Below, piece after piece: positions 34,517 through 43,719 of a stretch of 64,000 nucleotides of DNA. The position numbers were made by a program, and so were the translations under genes. Position 1 is the stretch's first letter, and every line of letters begins with the position of its first letter. This DNA is from Oscillospiraceae bacterium (lineage in GTDB: Bacteria; Bacillota; Clostridia; Saccharofermentanales; Fastidiosipilaceae). Below the pieces are notes generated by a model. It was not told the origin of the DNA. It made no database searches and saw only the letters and a list, made by a program, of their open reading frames with translations. The DNA is taken from NCBI GenBank assembly GCA_029983685.1, contig JASBZA010000005.1:42154-106153 (forward strand), read 5' to 3'.

Positions 34517-35422
34517 CTAATAACGAAGATTGATTTCATCCGGAAAGGTCAGTGCAAAACAGGTCCCCTCACCCAAGTTACTGGTCACATGAATCTGAAT
34601 ATTTAGAAGATCCGCAATTTTCTTGACCAGGAAAAGCCCCACGCCGGAACTCTTCTCGGCATAGGCGCCGTTAAAGCCCGAGTAGCCCTGGTCAAAAATT
34701 TTGGGCAAGTCTTCCAGCCCAATGCCTATACCCGTATCTTCTATGTAGAGGGTGCGAAGGCTACCATCAAAAGAAATATGGCAAGTCTCTTCCCGGGCAT
34801 ACTTGCTGATATTGGAAAAGAGCTGCTCTAATAAGAGTTCCAAATAATTTTTATCGCTGATGACCCATACATCCTCAAGGTCATAGTCGACTTTAATATG
34901 GTATCTAATAAAGAGCGTCTTATACTTCAGTAAGGCTTCCGACACAGAGTCATTTAAGTTAATAGAAATAGGGTATAAGACGGTAGCAGAGTCGGTCAGT
35001 TTTAAATAGGCCAAAGCCATATTGGTGTAATTTTCAATATCAATTAGTTTTTCTTGCCAAAGTGCCCTTTGGTCAGGTGGCAAATCTTGAATCATCAGAT
35101 TAAGTGAAGTCAGCGGACTTTTTACCTGGTGTACCCATAAGAGAAAATAGGTCTTAAGGTCGGATTTGGCCATAAGCTCCTGCTTCTTATAGGCTTGAAA
35201 AGACCGGTCCAAACTTTCTAATTGCTCCTTGAGATTTTCTTCTATTTGATGACGGTTATAGCTGTACCACATCGAAAGGATAAAAACGACTGCACTAAGG
35301 CCCAAATAGATAAGATAAACTTCCCAAGGCAAAGCAAAAACAAAGAAAATAAAAGCCAGAAATACCTCAGAAAGCGTGAAATATAAAATGAGTATCTTAT
35401 TTTTTTCTAAAAAATGCTTCAT
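34517..35422 (-). CDS. Intramembrane-sensing histidine kinase, BceS type
   Basis: A 301-aa kinase with two membrane helices (about 10-31 and 36-55) joined by only a few extracellular residues, so it cannot bind ligand itself and must sense through the BceAB transporter. The phospho-acceptor is H98 in LLWVHQVKSPLTSL. N box QLFSNISKYA and G boxes DTGIGI and SSGVGLFL follow. The WVHQVK(S/T)P H-box is typical of BceS. It starts 9 bp after the regulator gene. Confidence 0.93.
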   Translation of the reverse strand: MKHFLEKNKILILYFTLSEVFLAFIFFVFALPWEVYLIYLGLSAVVFILSMWYSYNRHQIEENLKEQLESLDRSFQAYKKQELMAKSDLKTYFLLWVHQVKSPLTSLNLMIQDLPPDQRALWQEKLIDIENYTNMALAYLKLTDSATVLYPISINLNDSVSEALLKYKTLFIRYHIKVDYDLEDVWVISDKNYLELLLEQLFSNISKYAREETCHISFDGSLRTLYIEDTGIGIGLEDLPKIFDQGYSGFNGAYAEKSSGVGLFLVKKIADLLNIQIHVTSNLGEGTCFALTFPDEINLRY

Positions 35423-35431
35423 CGGACGCGA

Positions 35432-36109
35432 TTAGTCATCCTTGTTTAGTCTGTAGCCCAAATTTCTTTTTGTCACGATAAAGTCTTCCAATCCTATCTC
35501 CTGCATTTTTTTACGCAGTCTGGAGATATTGACGGCCAGGGTATTCTGGTCAATGAAATCTCTTTGGTCCCAACAAGATTCCAGCAAGGCGTTCGTACTG
35601 ACATAGTCGCCTTTGGCCCGAAATAAGGTCTCAATAATGCTTAGTTCGGTCTTGGTCAAATCGATGGCTAGGTCCTGATATAAAAGCTCGGACTTCCCCT
35701 GATTCAGACTGACCCCTGCAAACTGCAGATCATGATTATCCAAGTTATAAGCATAGGTTCGCCTCAAGAGGGCTCTGATTTTGGAAACGGTAAGATTCAA
35801 GTCAATAGGCTTGGTAATGTAATCATCAGCTCCTATCTGAAGGGCCATCAGAATATCCATGTTTTCATTCCTGGCCGAGAGAAAAATAATGGGAACCTGC
35901 GACTCTTTACGAATTTCTTGGCACCAATAGTAGCCGTTATAAGAAGGGAGGGTAATATCCAAAAGCACCAGGTCGGGCCAAAGCGCCTTAAATTCATCTA
36001 AAACCCGTGAAAAATCCCGGCAAAGACTCACTTCCAAGTCCCACTTGCCCAAACCTTCCTGCAAAAGTCTTGCTATAGACGGATCGTCTTCTACCAGATA
36101 AATACGCAA
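35432..36109 (-). CDS. OmpR-family response regulator, BceR type
   Basis: A 225-aa regulator with an N-terminal receiver (acidic pair E7/D8/D9, phospho-acceptor D51, K103-region SKIRALLRR) and a C-terminal winged helix ending TKRNLGYRL. It would bind the palindrome at 34496-34515 and activate the transporter genes. The start is TTG (36109-36107), supported by AAGGAG 6 nt upstream and by the family N-terminus starting at this residue. It forms an operon with the kinase. Confidence 0.93.
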   Translation of the reverse strand: MRIYLVEDDPSIARLLQEGLGKWDLEVSLCRDFSRVLDEFKALWPDLVLLDITLPSYNGYYWCQEIRKESQVPIIFLSARNENMDILMALQIGADDYITKPIDLNLTVSKIRALLRRTYAYNLDNHDLQFAGVSLNQGKSELLYQDLAIDLTKTELSIIETLFRAKGDYVSTNALLESCWDQRDFIDQNTLAVNISRLRKKMQEIGLEDFIVTKRNLGYRLNKDD

Positions 36110-36144
36110 AATACGCTCCTTCGCTACTTTTCGAACTATCCCAT

Positions 36145-36175
36145 TTTAAAAAAGAAGCCCTCCGAAGAGGGCTTC
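36145..36175 (-). terminator. Terminator after gap
   Basis: Perfect 9-bp stem GAAGCCCTC (36154-36162) with GAGGGCTTC (36167-36175), loop of 4, followed on the minus strand by TTTTTTAAAA. It lies 33 bp after the gap stop and separates it from the bce regulator gene. Confidence 0.92.
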
Positions 36176-36207
36176 CAGTCACGAACTAACTAAATGTTCA
36201 ATCCAAC

Positions 36208-37275
36208 TTAGGCTTCGTGATCTGCAACATAGCGGAGCAGGTCAACAACACGGTTGGAATAACCCCACTCATTGTCATACCAAGAAATGATCTTGAAGAA
36301 GTTCTTCTCACCCTTGAGGTTGTTATCCAAGGTAGCGGAAGAATCATAGACAGAAGACAGAGGATGTCCGACGATGTCACTGGAGACAATGTCGTCCTTG
36401 GTGTATTCCAGTCTGTCCTTGAGATAGGTCTCGGAAGCCTTCTTCATAGCAGCATCGATTTCTTCAATCGAGGTTTCCTTCTCTGTGGTTACGGTCAAGT
36501 CAACAACAGAACCGGTGATAACAGGAACACGGAAAGCCATACCGGTCAATTTACCCTTAACTTCTGGTAAAACTTCACCAACAGCCTTAGCTGCACCGGT
36601 GGTGGTAGGAATAATATTGCTTGCGGCAGCACGGCCCAAACGGGGTTTCTTAACACTTACAGAGTCAACAGTATGCTGAGAAGCGGTATAAGCATGAATA
36701 GTAGTCATAAGACCCTTCTCAATACCAAAGCCTTCCTTCAAGAGAACATGGACAACAGGTGCCAAGCAGTTTGTCGTACAAGAAGCGTTAGAAATAACAT
36801 TGTGCTCCTTGGCATCATATTCATCTTCGTTAACACCCATAACGATGGTTTTTACGCCACCTTTACCGGGAGCCGTCAAGAGAACTTTTTTAGCACCGGC
36901 TTGAATGTGACCTTCTGCCTTAGCCATGTCGGTGAAAGCACCGGTAGACTCGATAACATAGTCAACACCCAATTCTTTCCAAGGAAGCTCAGCCGGAGTC
37001 TTAGCAGCAGGAACGCAAAGAATTTCATCACCATCAACAACGAAGACGTCGTTAGCTTCCTTATCCGGAGAGCTCTTCTTCGTAGTGATTTCACCGTTGA
37101 ATCTGCCTTGAGCAGAGTCATATTTAATCTGATAAGCGAAATAGTCTGCATCAGTATTGAAGTCCGCTACCGCTACCAGGTCAATCTCTTTACCTAAAAG
37201 ACCTTGGTCATGCATAGCACGGAAAACTAAACGTCCAATACGGCCAAAACCATTAATACCAACTTTAATTGCCAT
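36208..37275 (-). CDS. gap: Glyceraldehyde-3-phosphate dehydrogenase, type I
   Basis: NAD-dependent glycolytic enzyme. The 355-aa product has NAD-binding GINGFGRIGRLVFRA at the N-terminus, the catalytic cysteine in SNASCTTNCLAP, and the C-terminal SWYDNEWGYSNRV. It is about 20 residues longer than most, with extra residues in the N-terminal domain after the GEITTKKSSPDKEAND segment. TAGGAGG precedes the ATG. It is a single-gene unit (own promoter and terminator) and not in a pgk-tpi-pgm-eno operon. Confidence 0.97.
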   Translation of the reverse strand: MAIKVGINGFGRIGRLVFRAMHDQGLLGKEIDLVAVADFNTDADYFAYQIKYDSAQGRFNGEITTKKSSPDKEANDVFVVDGDEILCVPAAKTPAELPWKELGVDYVIESTGAFTDMAKAEGHIQAGAKKVLLTAPGKGGVKTIVMGVNEDEYDAKEHNVISNASCTTNCLAPVVHVLLKEGFGIEKGLMTTIHAYTASQHTVDSVSVKKPRLGRAAASNIIPTTTGAAKAVGEVLPEVKGKLTGMAFRVPVITGSVVDLTVTTEKETSIEEIDAAMKKASETYLKDRLEYTKDDIVSSDIVGHPLSSVYDSSATLDNNLKGEKNFFKIISWYDNEWGYSNRVVDLLRYVADHEA

Positions 37276-37312
37276 ATAATCCTCCTAATAACAATAAAAA
37301 TACTAACAATTC

Positions 37313-37325
37313 AGTACTAAAAGTA
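37313..37325 (-). promoter_or_regulatory. Small perfect palindrome in the gap leader
   Basis: AGTAC-AAA-type inverted repeat (GTACT-TTT-AGTAC on the minus strand) between the candidate promoter and the gap ribosome site. It could be an operator. It does not look like the CggR site known from Bacillus. Confidence 0.3.
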
Positions 37326-37333
37326 CCTTTGTA

Positions 37334-37362
37334 ATGATAATAAAAAAACGAAACAAATTCAA
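37334..37362 (-). promoter_or_regulatory. Candidate promoter of gap
   Basis: TTGAAT (37357-37362), a 17-bp spacer that includes a T7 run, and TATCAT (37334-37339) on the minus strand, which predicts a leader of about 50 nt. Confidence 0.5.
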
Positions 37363-37453
37363 TCCGAATGTAGCCGAAGACTGTGAATTTCTTGTGAAAT
37401 AGCCTTTTTCTCTATTTTGACAAGGCCGATTCACGTTATAATTCGTTATTAAG

Positions 37454-38971
37454 CTACTTTTTTAAATCCTCGTCCTTATCCGCTGCGTCGTCTTCATTCT
37501 CATCCGAAGAAGCTTTTTCATTAACTCTTTTTATATGTAAGAAGCGCTTGGTCGTATTCCAGGCTTCTTTCTTAATTTGATTCGCTTCATGTTCTTGAAT
37601 ATCCAATTCTCTCTCGAGCTTATCCAAGTCAAAAGGCAAGAGGGATTTGGTCCTCTTTTTCTCTTCTGTTTTTCCCGAACCGGCTCCGTCTTTCTCAGAA
37701 GCGCTTGAAGAATTAGTCGAACTATCTTCCTCTTGTTTTGGCCCCGGCGTAGCAACGGGAGCATCTCTTGAAATACCCATCACCTGGTCAGCGTCCGCTT
37801 CCTCCATACCGAAAAGGATCTTGTTTTCATCAACCCCCTTCTTACGGACTCGATCAGACGACCAGGATTTTACGAGTACGTAGAAAACTGAGAAAGCCGG
37901 CACTGCCAAAAGAAGACCCAAGAAACCAAAAGCTTTGGACCCGAAAGTTACTGCAAAGAAAACCAACAAAGACGGCAGCCCCACAGATTTCCCAACGACT
38001 CTGGGATAAACAAAGTTACCTTCCAATTGCTGGATAATGATTAACATCAAAAGATAAGCTAAACCTTGAATAGGCGATTCAACAAAGATAAATAAAGTAC
38101 CGAATGTTCCGAATATCAGGGCACCGAAAACCGGGATAAGCTGGCCTACAGCAATCATAACGCTGATGGTTAAGGCATAAGGGAAACCGAAAATCTTCAT
38201 ACCGATAAAGTTCAACGTACCTAAGATAAGAGCCTCCAGTACCGATCCGCCGATAAAGCGCGAGAAGACTCTGTTGACTAGGCTGAAGAATTGAACAACC
38301 CGGTCCACGATATACTCAGGGAAAGCTGCATAGTTAAATTCCCTCATGTTACGTCCGATAGACTCTTTGCGTAGCAGGAAGTATATGGCGAAAACCAAGC
38401 CTAAAAAGGTATTAAAGAAGCGGTTAAGCACAGAAGACAACCAAATAAAAGCAGAGCTGGCAATGTTGGTCGTCGCCTCATTAAGCCAGTTAATACCGCG
38501 TTGAATTAAATTATTAACCGAGAAGCTTGAGGTCTGCAGCCATTTTACAAAGTCCGAATCATTCGTATCGAGCTTAGCTACCCATTCTTGGAAATCTTTA
38601 ATCGTACCCGGCAACTTATTACCGAAAGAAATAATGGTATTTACTAAATCAGGTAAAACCAAAAAGATAATAGATCCTATGATGCCAAAGAAAATGAGAA
38701 AGGCCAAGATCATAGAAATAGGTCGGCGAATTTTTTGTCTAATCGTGTCTCCCCTCTTCCATGTCCGGGAAAACAGTAGTTTTTCTAAGCCCCTCATGGG
38801 GAGATTCACAACAAATGCGATGAAAGCACCGATAAATAGCGGTGAAAAAAAGGAGAAAAAAGAGCTCAAAAAACGCGGAATAAAATCCAGGCGTTGCATA
38901 AGCCAAACCATGGCCAATGTAATGGCGACCAATGATAAGATGCCTTTTTTCGTCTCAGAAGTTAGCTTCAT
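37454..38971 (-). CDS. AI-2E/PerM-family membrane protein with a long charged tail
   Basis: A 505-aa protein. Residues 1-360 hold about eight hydrophobic segments and the family features (PLFIGAFIAFVVNLP, GSVLEALILGTLNF, IQQLEGNFVYPRVVGKSVGLP). Family members have been linked to autoinducer export, Na+/H+ antiport or spore-wall functions, so the substrate is open. The last 140 residues are hydrophilic and highly charged, rich in Ser, Lys, Glu and Asp, with a helical patch (LDKLERELDIQEHEANQIKKEAW), and are not part of the family. GGAG precedes the ATG. Confidence 0.82.
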   Translation of the reverse strand: MKLTSETKKGILSLVAITLAMVWLMQRLDFIPRFLSSFFSFFSPLFIGAFIAFVVNLPMRGLEKLLFSRTWKRGDTIRQKIRRPISMILAFLIFFGIIGSIIFLVLPDLVNTIISFGNKLPGTIKDFQEWVAKLDTNDSDFVKWLQTSSFSVNNLIQRGINWLNEATTNIASSAFIWLSSVLNRFFNTFLGLVFAIYFLLRKESIGRNMREFNYAAFPEYIVDRVVQFFSLVNRVFSRFIGGSVLEALILGTLNFIGMKIFGFPYALTISVMIAVGQLIPVFGALIFGTFGTLFIFVESPIQGLAYLLMLIIIQQLEGNFVYPRVVGKSVGLPSLLVFFAVTFGSKAFGFLGLLLAVPAFSVFYVLVKSWSSDRVRKKGVDENKILFGMEEADADQVMGISRDAPVATPGPKQEEDSSTNSSSASEKDGAGSGKTEEKKRTKSLLPFDLDKLERELDIQEHEANQIKKEAWNTTKRFLHIKRVNEKASSDENEDDAADKDEDLKK

Positions 38972-39037
38972 AAGAGCTCCTTGCTTTTAATTTAATAGCT
39001 TTTATGATAGCACAACCAAGACCTTTTCAAGGCACAA

Positions 39038-42000
39038 TTATTCAAATTTTTCGACCTGGCTAAAGAGTCTTCTGAGTCTTTCCGGTACGCGATTTAAAGG
39101 TTGCCCCTGATTTAACCACAAGAGATGGGCGTTGACGCCGGCGTTAAAGTGGATTTGGCCGTGGTACTCTTCCAGGGCCAAGAGCTTAGACAATTCCAGC
39201 ATATTGGGTCTGGCCTTTTGGCCGAACGCCATGTAAATATGCTTGTCTCTAATCTCGATCTGTTCTATGCCCATGAGACCGGCTCTGGATTTCACATAAG
39301 AGATGTCGGCCAAAGTATAAGTCGCCTGAGGCAATTCACCGTAGCGGTCACTTAGCTCATCTAAGACATCGTAGTAGTCCGCCAAATTCTCGATATCCAT
39401 AATGCGTCGATACATGTCCATACGTTGGCCTTCGTCCGGAACCAAGTCGGGCGGAATATAAGCGTCCAAGGATAAGGCAATCTGAGTCTGAACTGCCTTG
39501 GGGGCCTGATAGATCGATTCGGCCAAAGAAGACGCACCGGCGGCCTTCTCCTTTTCCCCATCTTCCTTTGAGGCCTTAATCCGGACGGGCTTAGTCTCCT
39601 GATTGTCGACTTCTCCTTGAAGATTTTCTTTAAGCTTTTCTTCGGCCAGGAGATTTTCCACTTCTTCTTCCAGCATCTGGACATAAAGCTCATAACCTAT
39701 AGCTGCCATATGGCCGTGCTGTTCAGCACCCAGGAGGTTACCGGCGCCTCGAACTTCCAGGTCACGAAGTGCAATCCTAAAACCCGCACCTAACTCGGTG
39801 TACTCACGGATGGCGGCCAAGCGTTTCTGAGCGTCCTCGTTCATGACCTTGTCTTTTTCATATGTTATATAAGCATAGGCCTGGCGACCCGAACGGCCGA
39901 CCCTACCCTTTATCTGATAAAGCTGCGACAGGCCCAGACGCTCGGCCATAGTCACAATCAGGGTATTGACATTGGGCATATCGATACCGGACTCAATAAT
40001 TGTCGTGCAAAGCAGGATATCAGCATCTCCCTGAACGAAGGAGTGGATAACATCCTCCAACAAGCGTTCCGGCATTTGGCCATGGGCGATCAAAATACGA
40101 GCTCCGGGCAGAAGTTTCTCCAGCTTCTCGGCCTCTTGATTAATCTTTCTCGTGTTATTAAAGAGATAGAAAACCTGACCTCCGCGTCCGATTTCTCTCT
40201 GAATAGCATCGCCTATGACGTCTTCTTGATATTCCATGACAAAGGTCTGGACCTCTCGCCTGTTCTGGGGCGGTTCTTCGATGACGGAAATATCCCGCAC
40301 GCCCGACAGGGACATGTGAAGTGTTCTGGGGATAGGCGTCGCACTCAAAGCCAAGACATCAATATTAGGATAGAGGGCCTTGATTTTCTCTTTATCGTTG
40401 ACACCGAAACGCTGCTCCTCGTCAATAACGAGGAAGCCCAAGTCCTTAAACTTGACATCATCGGACAAAATCCGGTGGGTCCCGATGACGACATCAATAT
40501 CGCCGGTCCGAAGCCCTCTCAAAGTCTTCTTCTGCAAAGCCGGCGAGGCAAAACGCGAAAGATGGCCTACCCGAACCGGGAAATTGCCTACCCGTTCCAG
40601 GAAATTTTCATAATGCTGCTGGGCCAAAACCGTAGTAGGAGCCATGAGGGCTGCCTGTTTACCGCCGTTAACCGCTTTAAACATGGCACGGAAAGCGACT
40701 TCCGTCTTGCCGAAACCGACGTCTCCTATTAAGAGCCGATCCATGACCTTGTCCGTTTCCATATCGGCTTTAACTTCGGCAATAGCTTGCAGCTGGTCAT
40801 CAGTTTCTTCAAAGGGGAAACTTTGAGAAAACTCCTCATCCCAAACCGTGTCCGGCGGGAAGGCATAGCCTTTAACCCGGCTTCGTTCGGCATAGAGTTT
40901 AACCAGGTCATAGGCCAAAGCCTTGATAGACTCTCTGGCTCTACTTTTTAGTTTGTTCCATTCGCCTCCGCCCAAAGAGGACAACTTAGCCTGGCTACCG
41001 CCTGTGGCAACATAACGACGCAACTGGTCCAAAGACTCAACGGGCACATAAAGTACGTCGTTATCCTTATATTGCAGTTCGATGTAGTCGTGCTTGGACC
41101 CGTCTATCTCCAGGGTCTTAATACCTACATAACGCCCTATACCGTGGACCTCGTGGACAACCAGGTCGCCGACATTCATATCGGAAAAAAAAGCAATAGG
41201 AAGGCCTTCTTGTTTCTTATGTCGCCTTCTCTTTTTCCGCTCCGTACCGAATACGTCCTGGCTTCCTAGAACAAGAAGTCCTGCACCGGGCCATTCAAAA
41301 CCTCTCCCCAAGGCTAGAGGAATCAGGCGCTCTACACTGCCGGGCGCTCTTTGTAAAAGCTCCGTATGCATGCGGTCCCGACGATTTTGGTCCGAAACGT
41401 AGATGTAAGTTTTTTCATTGAGGTTCTGACGTTCTTTTAAGGTTGCGAAAAGTTTGTCCTCATAGCCCCTATAATTTTCCGTAGCACGACTCTGAAGGCT
41501 ATAGGACTTAGACTTGGGAAAACCGCTGCCGGGCTGGCCCAAGAGCGAGAAATTCAGGCAGGAAAAATTTTGGTCCAAGCGCTTCAGGACCTCATGGCCT
41601 GAAAAGAAAATCTCTAAATTAAAAGACGTCCCCTGGCCATTTTCTATAAGCTGCTGACTTTGCAGGTAGTGGTCTCTATCATAGGCGTCCATCTTTCGGC
41701 TGATGTCAGGCATTTCTGATAAAATCGGCCGATAGTTGAGCTTCTCCAAGACATCCAGGAAATTCGTTTTCTCGGGGAAAATAAGAGGGATATAGCGGTC
41801 CAATACGCCCGAATCCGAACTATAAAGGATTCTCTCCACTTCCTGCCCGATAAAAGACTCAAAAGTCTCCAAATGGGACGGTGAGAGGCCTTGTTTTTTC
41901 ATATTTAAAATCTGCGACTTGGACCAGGCCTCCAGCTCATGGCCCAGTTCTTGCCTTTTAGCTGTGTTTAGATAAAACTCTTTGGCCGGCGGAATCGAAA

Positions 42001-42730
42001 TCGAGGGACAAGGCGCCACCTGGCGCTGGCTTACCGGATCAAAAAATCGCAGTTGGTCAATCTCATCATCAAAAAAAGAAATCCTAATGCCGTATAAGTC
42101 CAAACGGTCTTCTTCCGCTTCTTCCTCGGGTACCGGTCTGTCGATAGGGATAATATCCAAAATATCGCCTCTTAAAGCATACTGTCCCGGGGCGTCCACC
42201 AGGGGCACTCTTTCGTAGCCCATGGTCTCAAGTTTCATGCCGGCATCCTGAGGTTCAATAAGTTGACCTAAGCTCAAGGACAAGGTCCTGGACTTCAGAC
42301 TATCGGCACTCGGAACCGGTTGGAGCAAGGCCTGGCCGGTCACGATAATAAAGGGCTTTTGGCCCGAAATCAGGCGGTTTAACAAGTCCAGCCGCTTACG
42401 GTTCGCATCCATGGAGGAAGCATCAATAGGTGACAACTGGAACTCACGCTCGGGGAAAAGTCCCACCTCGTCCGGCCAAAAAGCTTCCAGTGCCTCCGCC
42501 ATCCTTCTGGCCTGGAGGCTATCTTGGACAATAAACACAAGACCCTGGTCCTCATCTTGGGCCAAAGCCAAGGCCGCCGCTATAAAGGCCTGGTGATTTT
42601 CGACGGGACCAATCACGTTAAGATGTTGACACTTTTGATAAGCGCCTCTTTGCCAATCGTTAAGGAGCGAAACAAATTTAGGGTCTCTTGAAGCCGCCTC
42701 TAAAATCCATTTGTAATCTAATTCCGACAC
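39038..42730 (-). CDS. mfd: Transcription-repair coupling factor Mfd
   Basis: Translocase that removes stalled RNA polymerase and recruits UvrA. The 1230-aa protein has UvrB-like N-terminal domains, the polymerase-interacting CarD-like domain (GDLVVHEVHGIGRYVG, about 515-530), the RecG-like motor with Walker A GDVGFGKTEVA, the DEEQRFG box and SATPIPRT, and the C-terminal TRCF domain. An extra acidic/basic low-complexity stretch lies near residues 1025-1065. Start is GTG with AAGG 6 nt upstream. It follows pth, as in many Bacillota. Confidence 0.97.
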   Translation of the reverse strand: MSELDYKWILEAASRDPKFVSLLNDWQRGAYQKCQHLNVIGPVENHQAFIAAALALAQDEDQGLVFIVQDSLQARRMAEALEAFWPDEVGLFPEREFQLSPIDASSMDANRKRLDLLNRLISGQKPFIIVTGQALLQPVPSADSLKSRTLSLSLGQLIEPQDAGMKLETMGYERVPLVDAPGQYALRGDILDIIPIDRPVPEEEAEEDRLDLYGIRISFFDDEIDQLRFFDPVSQRQVAPCPSISIPPAKEFYLNTAKRQELGHELEAWSKSQILNMKKQGLSPSHLETFESFIGQEVERILYSSDSGVLDRYIPLIFPEKTNFLDVLEKLNYRPILSEMPDISRKMDAYDRDHYLQSQQLIENGQGTSFNLEIFFSGHEVLKRLDQNFSCLNFSLLGQPGSGFPKSKSYSLQSRATENYRGYEDKLFATLKERQNLNEKTYIYVSDQNRRDRMHTELLQRAPGSVERLIPLALGRGFEWPGAGLLVLGSQDVFGTERKKRRRHKKQEGLPIAFFSDMNVGDLVVHEVHGIGRYVGIKTLEIDGSKHDYIELQYKDNDVLYVPVESLDQLRRYVATGGSQAKLSSLGGGEWNKLKSRARESIKALAYDLVKLYAERSRVKGYAFPPDTVWDEEFSQSFPFEETDDQLQAIAEVKADMETDKVMDRLLIGDVGFGKTEVAFRAMFKAVNGGKQAALMAPTTVLAQQHYENFLERVGNFPVRVGHLSRFASPALQKKTLRGLRTGDIDVVIGTHRILSDDVKFKDLGFLVIDEEQRFGVNDKEKIKALYPNIDVLALSATPIPRTLHMSLSGVRDISVIEEPPQNRREVQTFVMEYQEDVIGDAIQREIGRGGQVFYLFNNTRKINQEAEKLEKLLPGARILIAHGQMPERLLEDVIHSFVQGDADILLCTTIIESGIDMPNVNTLIVTMAERLGLSQLYQIKGRVGRSGRQAYAYITYEKDKVMNEDAQKRLAAIREYTELGAGFRIALRDLEVRGAGNLLGAEQHGHMAAIGYELYVQMLEEEVENLLAEEKLKENLQGEVDNQETKPVRIKASKEDGEKEKAAGASSLAESIYQAPKAVQTQIALSLDAYIPPDLVPDEGQRMDMYRRIMDIENLADYYDVLDELSDRYGELPQATYTLADISYVKSRAGLMGIEQIEIRDKHIYMAFGQKARPNMLELSKLLALEEYHGQIHFNAGVNAHLLWLNQGQPLNRVPERLRRLFSQVEKFE

Positions 42731-42746
42731 GATGAACCTTCTTTAG

Positions 42747-43364
42747 CTAAGCATTAAAACGGGTCATGGCAATCTCAAGACCCTCAGTCAAATATGTTTC
42801 CACAATAGAAGCCACCTTGGGCCAAACCGGTTTCAGCATCTCTTCTTCAGCTAAAGAGAGCCTTCCTAAGACATAGTCGATAATATCGATATATTCCGGC
42901 TGGGGGCCGATTCCTAAACGAATCCTGGGGAAATCTTCCGTCCCTAAAGACTTTTTTACCGACTTCATACCGTTATGAGAGCCTGCTCCTCCCTTTTTTC
43001 TGATACGGATATGGCCTAAGTCAATATCAATATCGTCGTAAATAACCATGCTATTTTGAGAGGGCACCTTGTAATAATTCTGCAACATACTGATGGCATC
43101 ACCGCTACTGTTCATAAAGGTCTGAGGCTTAACCAGGAGGACTTTTCGCCCCTTAATCGTAACCTGACTGGTTAGGGCCATAAACTTAGTTTTCTGCCAA
43201 TTGCCCTTGTAATGTTGGGCCAAAGTATCCACGGCCATAAACCCCATGTTATGCCTGGTATTCTCGTATTCCTTGCCCGGATTTCCTAAACCGCACAACA
43301 AAATGAGCCCTTCATCAGGCTCCGACTTAAGAAACATATTTCTTCTCTTATTTTTGTTAAACAA
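42747..43364 (-). CDS. pth: Peptidyl-tRNA hydrolase
   Basis: Releases tRNA from prematurely dropped peptidyl-tRNA. The 205-aa product has CGLGNPGKEYENTRHNMGF with the catalytic histidine, KPQTFMNSSG, and the YDDIDIDLGHIRIRKKGGAGSHNGMKS loop. I take a TTG start at 43364 because AAGGAG lies 7 nt upstream; the ATG nine codons later has only a weak site. This gives an unusual 18-residue N-terminal extension before the conserved core. It abuts the DnaA-box region and is cotranscribed with mfd. Confidence 0.95.
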   Translation of the reverse strand: MFNKNKRRNMFLKSEPDEGLILLCGLGNPGKEYENTRHNMGFMAVDTLAQHYKGNWQKTKFMALTSQVTIKGRKVLLVKPQTFMNSSGDAISMLQNYYKVPSQNSMVIYDDIDIDLGHIRIRKKGGAGSHNGMKSVKKSLGTEDFPRIRLGIGPQPEYIDIIDYVLGRLSLAEEEMLKPVWPKVASIVETYLTEGLEIAMTRFNA

Positions 43365-43439
43365 AGTGCTTCTCCTTGTTTTGTCAACTCGCTAGATTAT
43401 AACATGTAGGCCCTTGAAATACTCCTGTAATCTTCATGA

Positions 43440-43655
43440 AATATTATTTTGTCCACGGTCCGCGAACAGATTCCTTGACAAGGTCTTGTTCGGCCATTTT
43501 AGCTAAGGCCAAAGAAAAGCTGTTGATAAATGTGGAAACTGTGGATAACTTTGTGGACAGGTGTCCTTATCGGCCTAAATTTGTTAGTACATTGTAAAAA
43601 ATCTTAAATATTCATTGAATTGTCCACAATGTGTATTTTATACACCGTCCACAAG
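43440..43655. other. oriC: Candidate replication origin (DnaA-box cluster with AT-rich stretch)
   Basis: The 355-bp gap between pth and the MBL gene has no coding sequence. Four DnaA-type nonamers lie in one orientation within 40 bp: TGTTGATAA (43521), TGTGGAAAC (43531), TGTGGATAA (43540, consensus) and TGTGGACAG (43552), spaced 9-12 bp. An AT-rich stretch (about 43574-43619) follows, then two boxes in the opposite orientation, TTGTCCACA (43620) and CCGTCCACA (43645). A weaker box, TTGTCCACG, lies at 43449. Genes on the left run mostly away from it. dnaA and dnaN are absent, so another DnaA-binding locus remains possible. Confidence 0.62.
43631..43645. repeat. Palindrome inside the DnaA-box region
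   Basis: GTGTAT-TTT-ATACAC, a perfect 6-bp-arm inverted repeat lying between the two rightmost DnaA-type boxes. Function unknown. Confidence 0.5.
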
Positions 43656-43688
43656 AGAAAAACAGGGGACCTAAATCCCCTGTTTCTC
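43655..43688 (-). terminator. Terminator of the MBL-fold gene
   Basis: Perfect 10-bp stem AAACAGGGGA (43660-43669) with TCCCCTGTTT (43676-43685), loop of 6, followed on the minus strand by TTTTTCTCTT. It lies between the MBL stop codon and the DnaA boxes and keeps that transcript out of the candidate origin. Confidence 0.85.
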
Positions 43689-43719
43689 GAAAAATGCCTT
43701 TGAAATATTAAAAATCCTG

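Noticed and set aside
37417..37442. TTGACA and TATAAT on the plus strand before the AI-2E gene end
   Set aside because: The spacer is only 14 bp and no plus-strand gene follows; probably chance.
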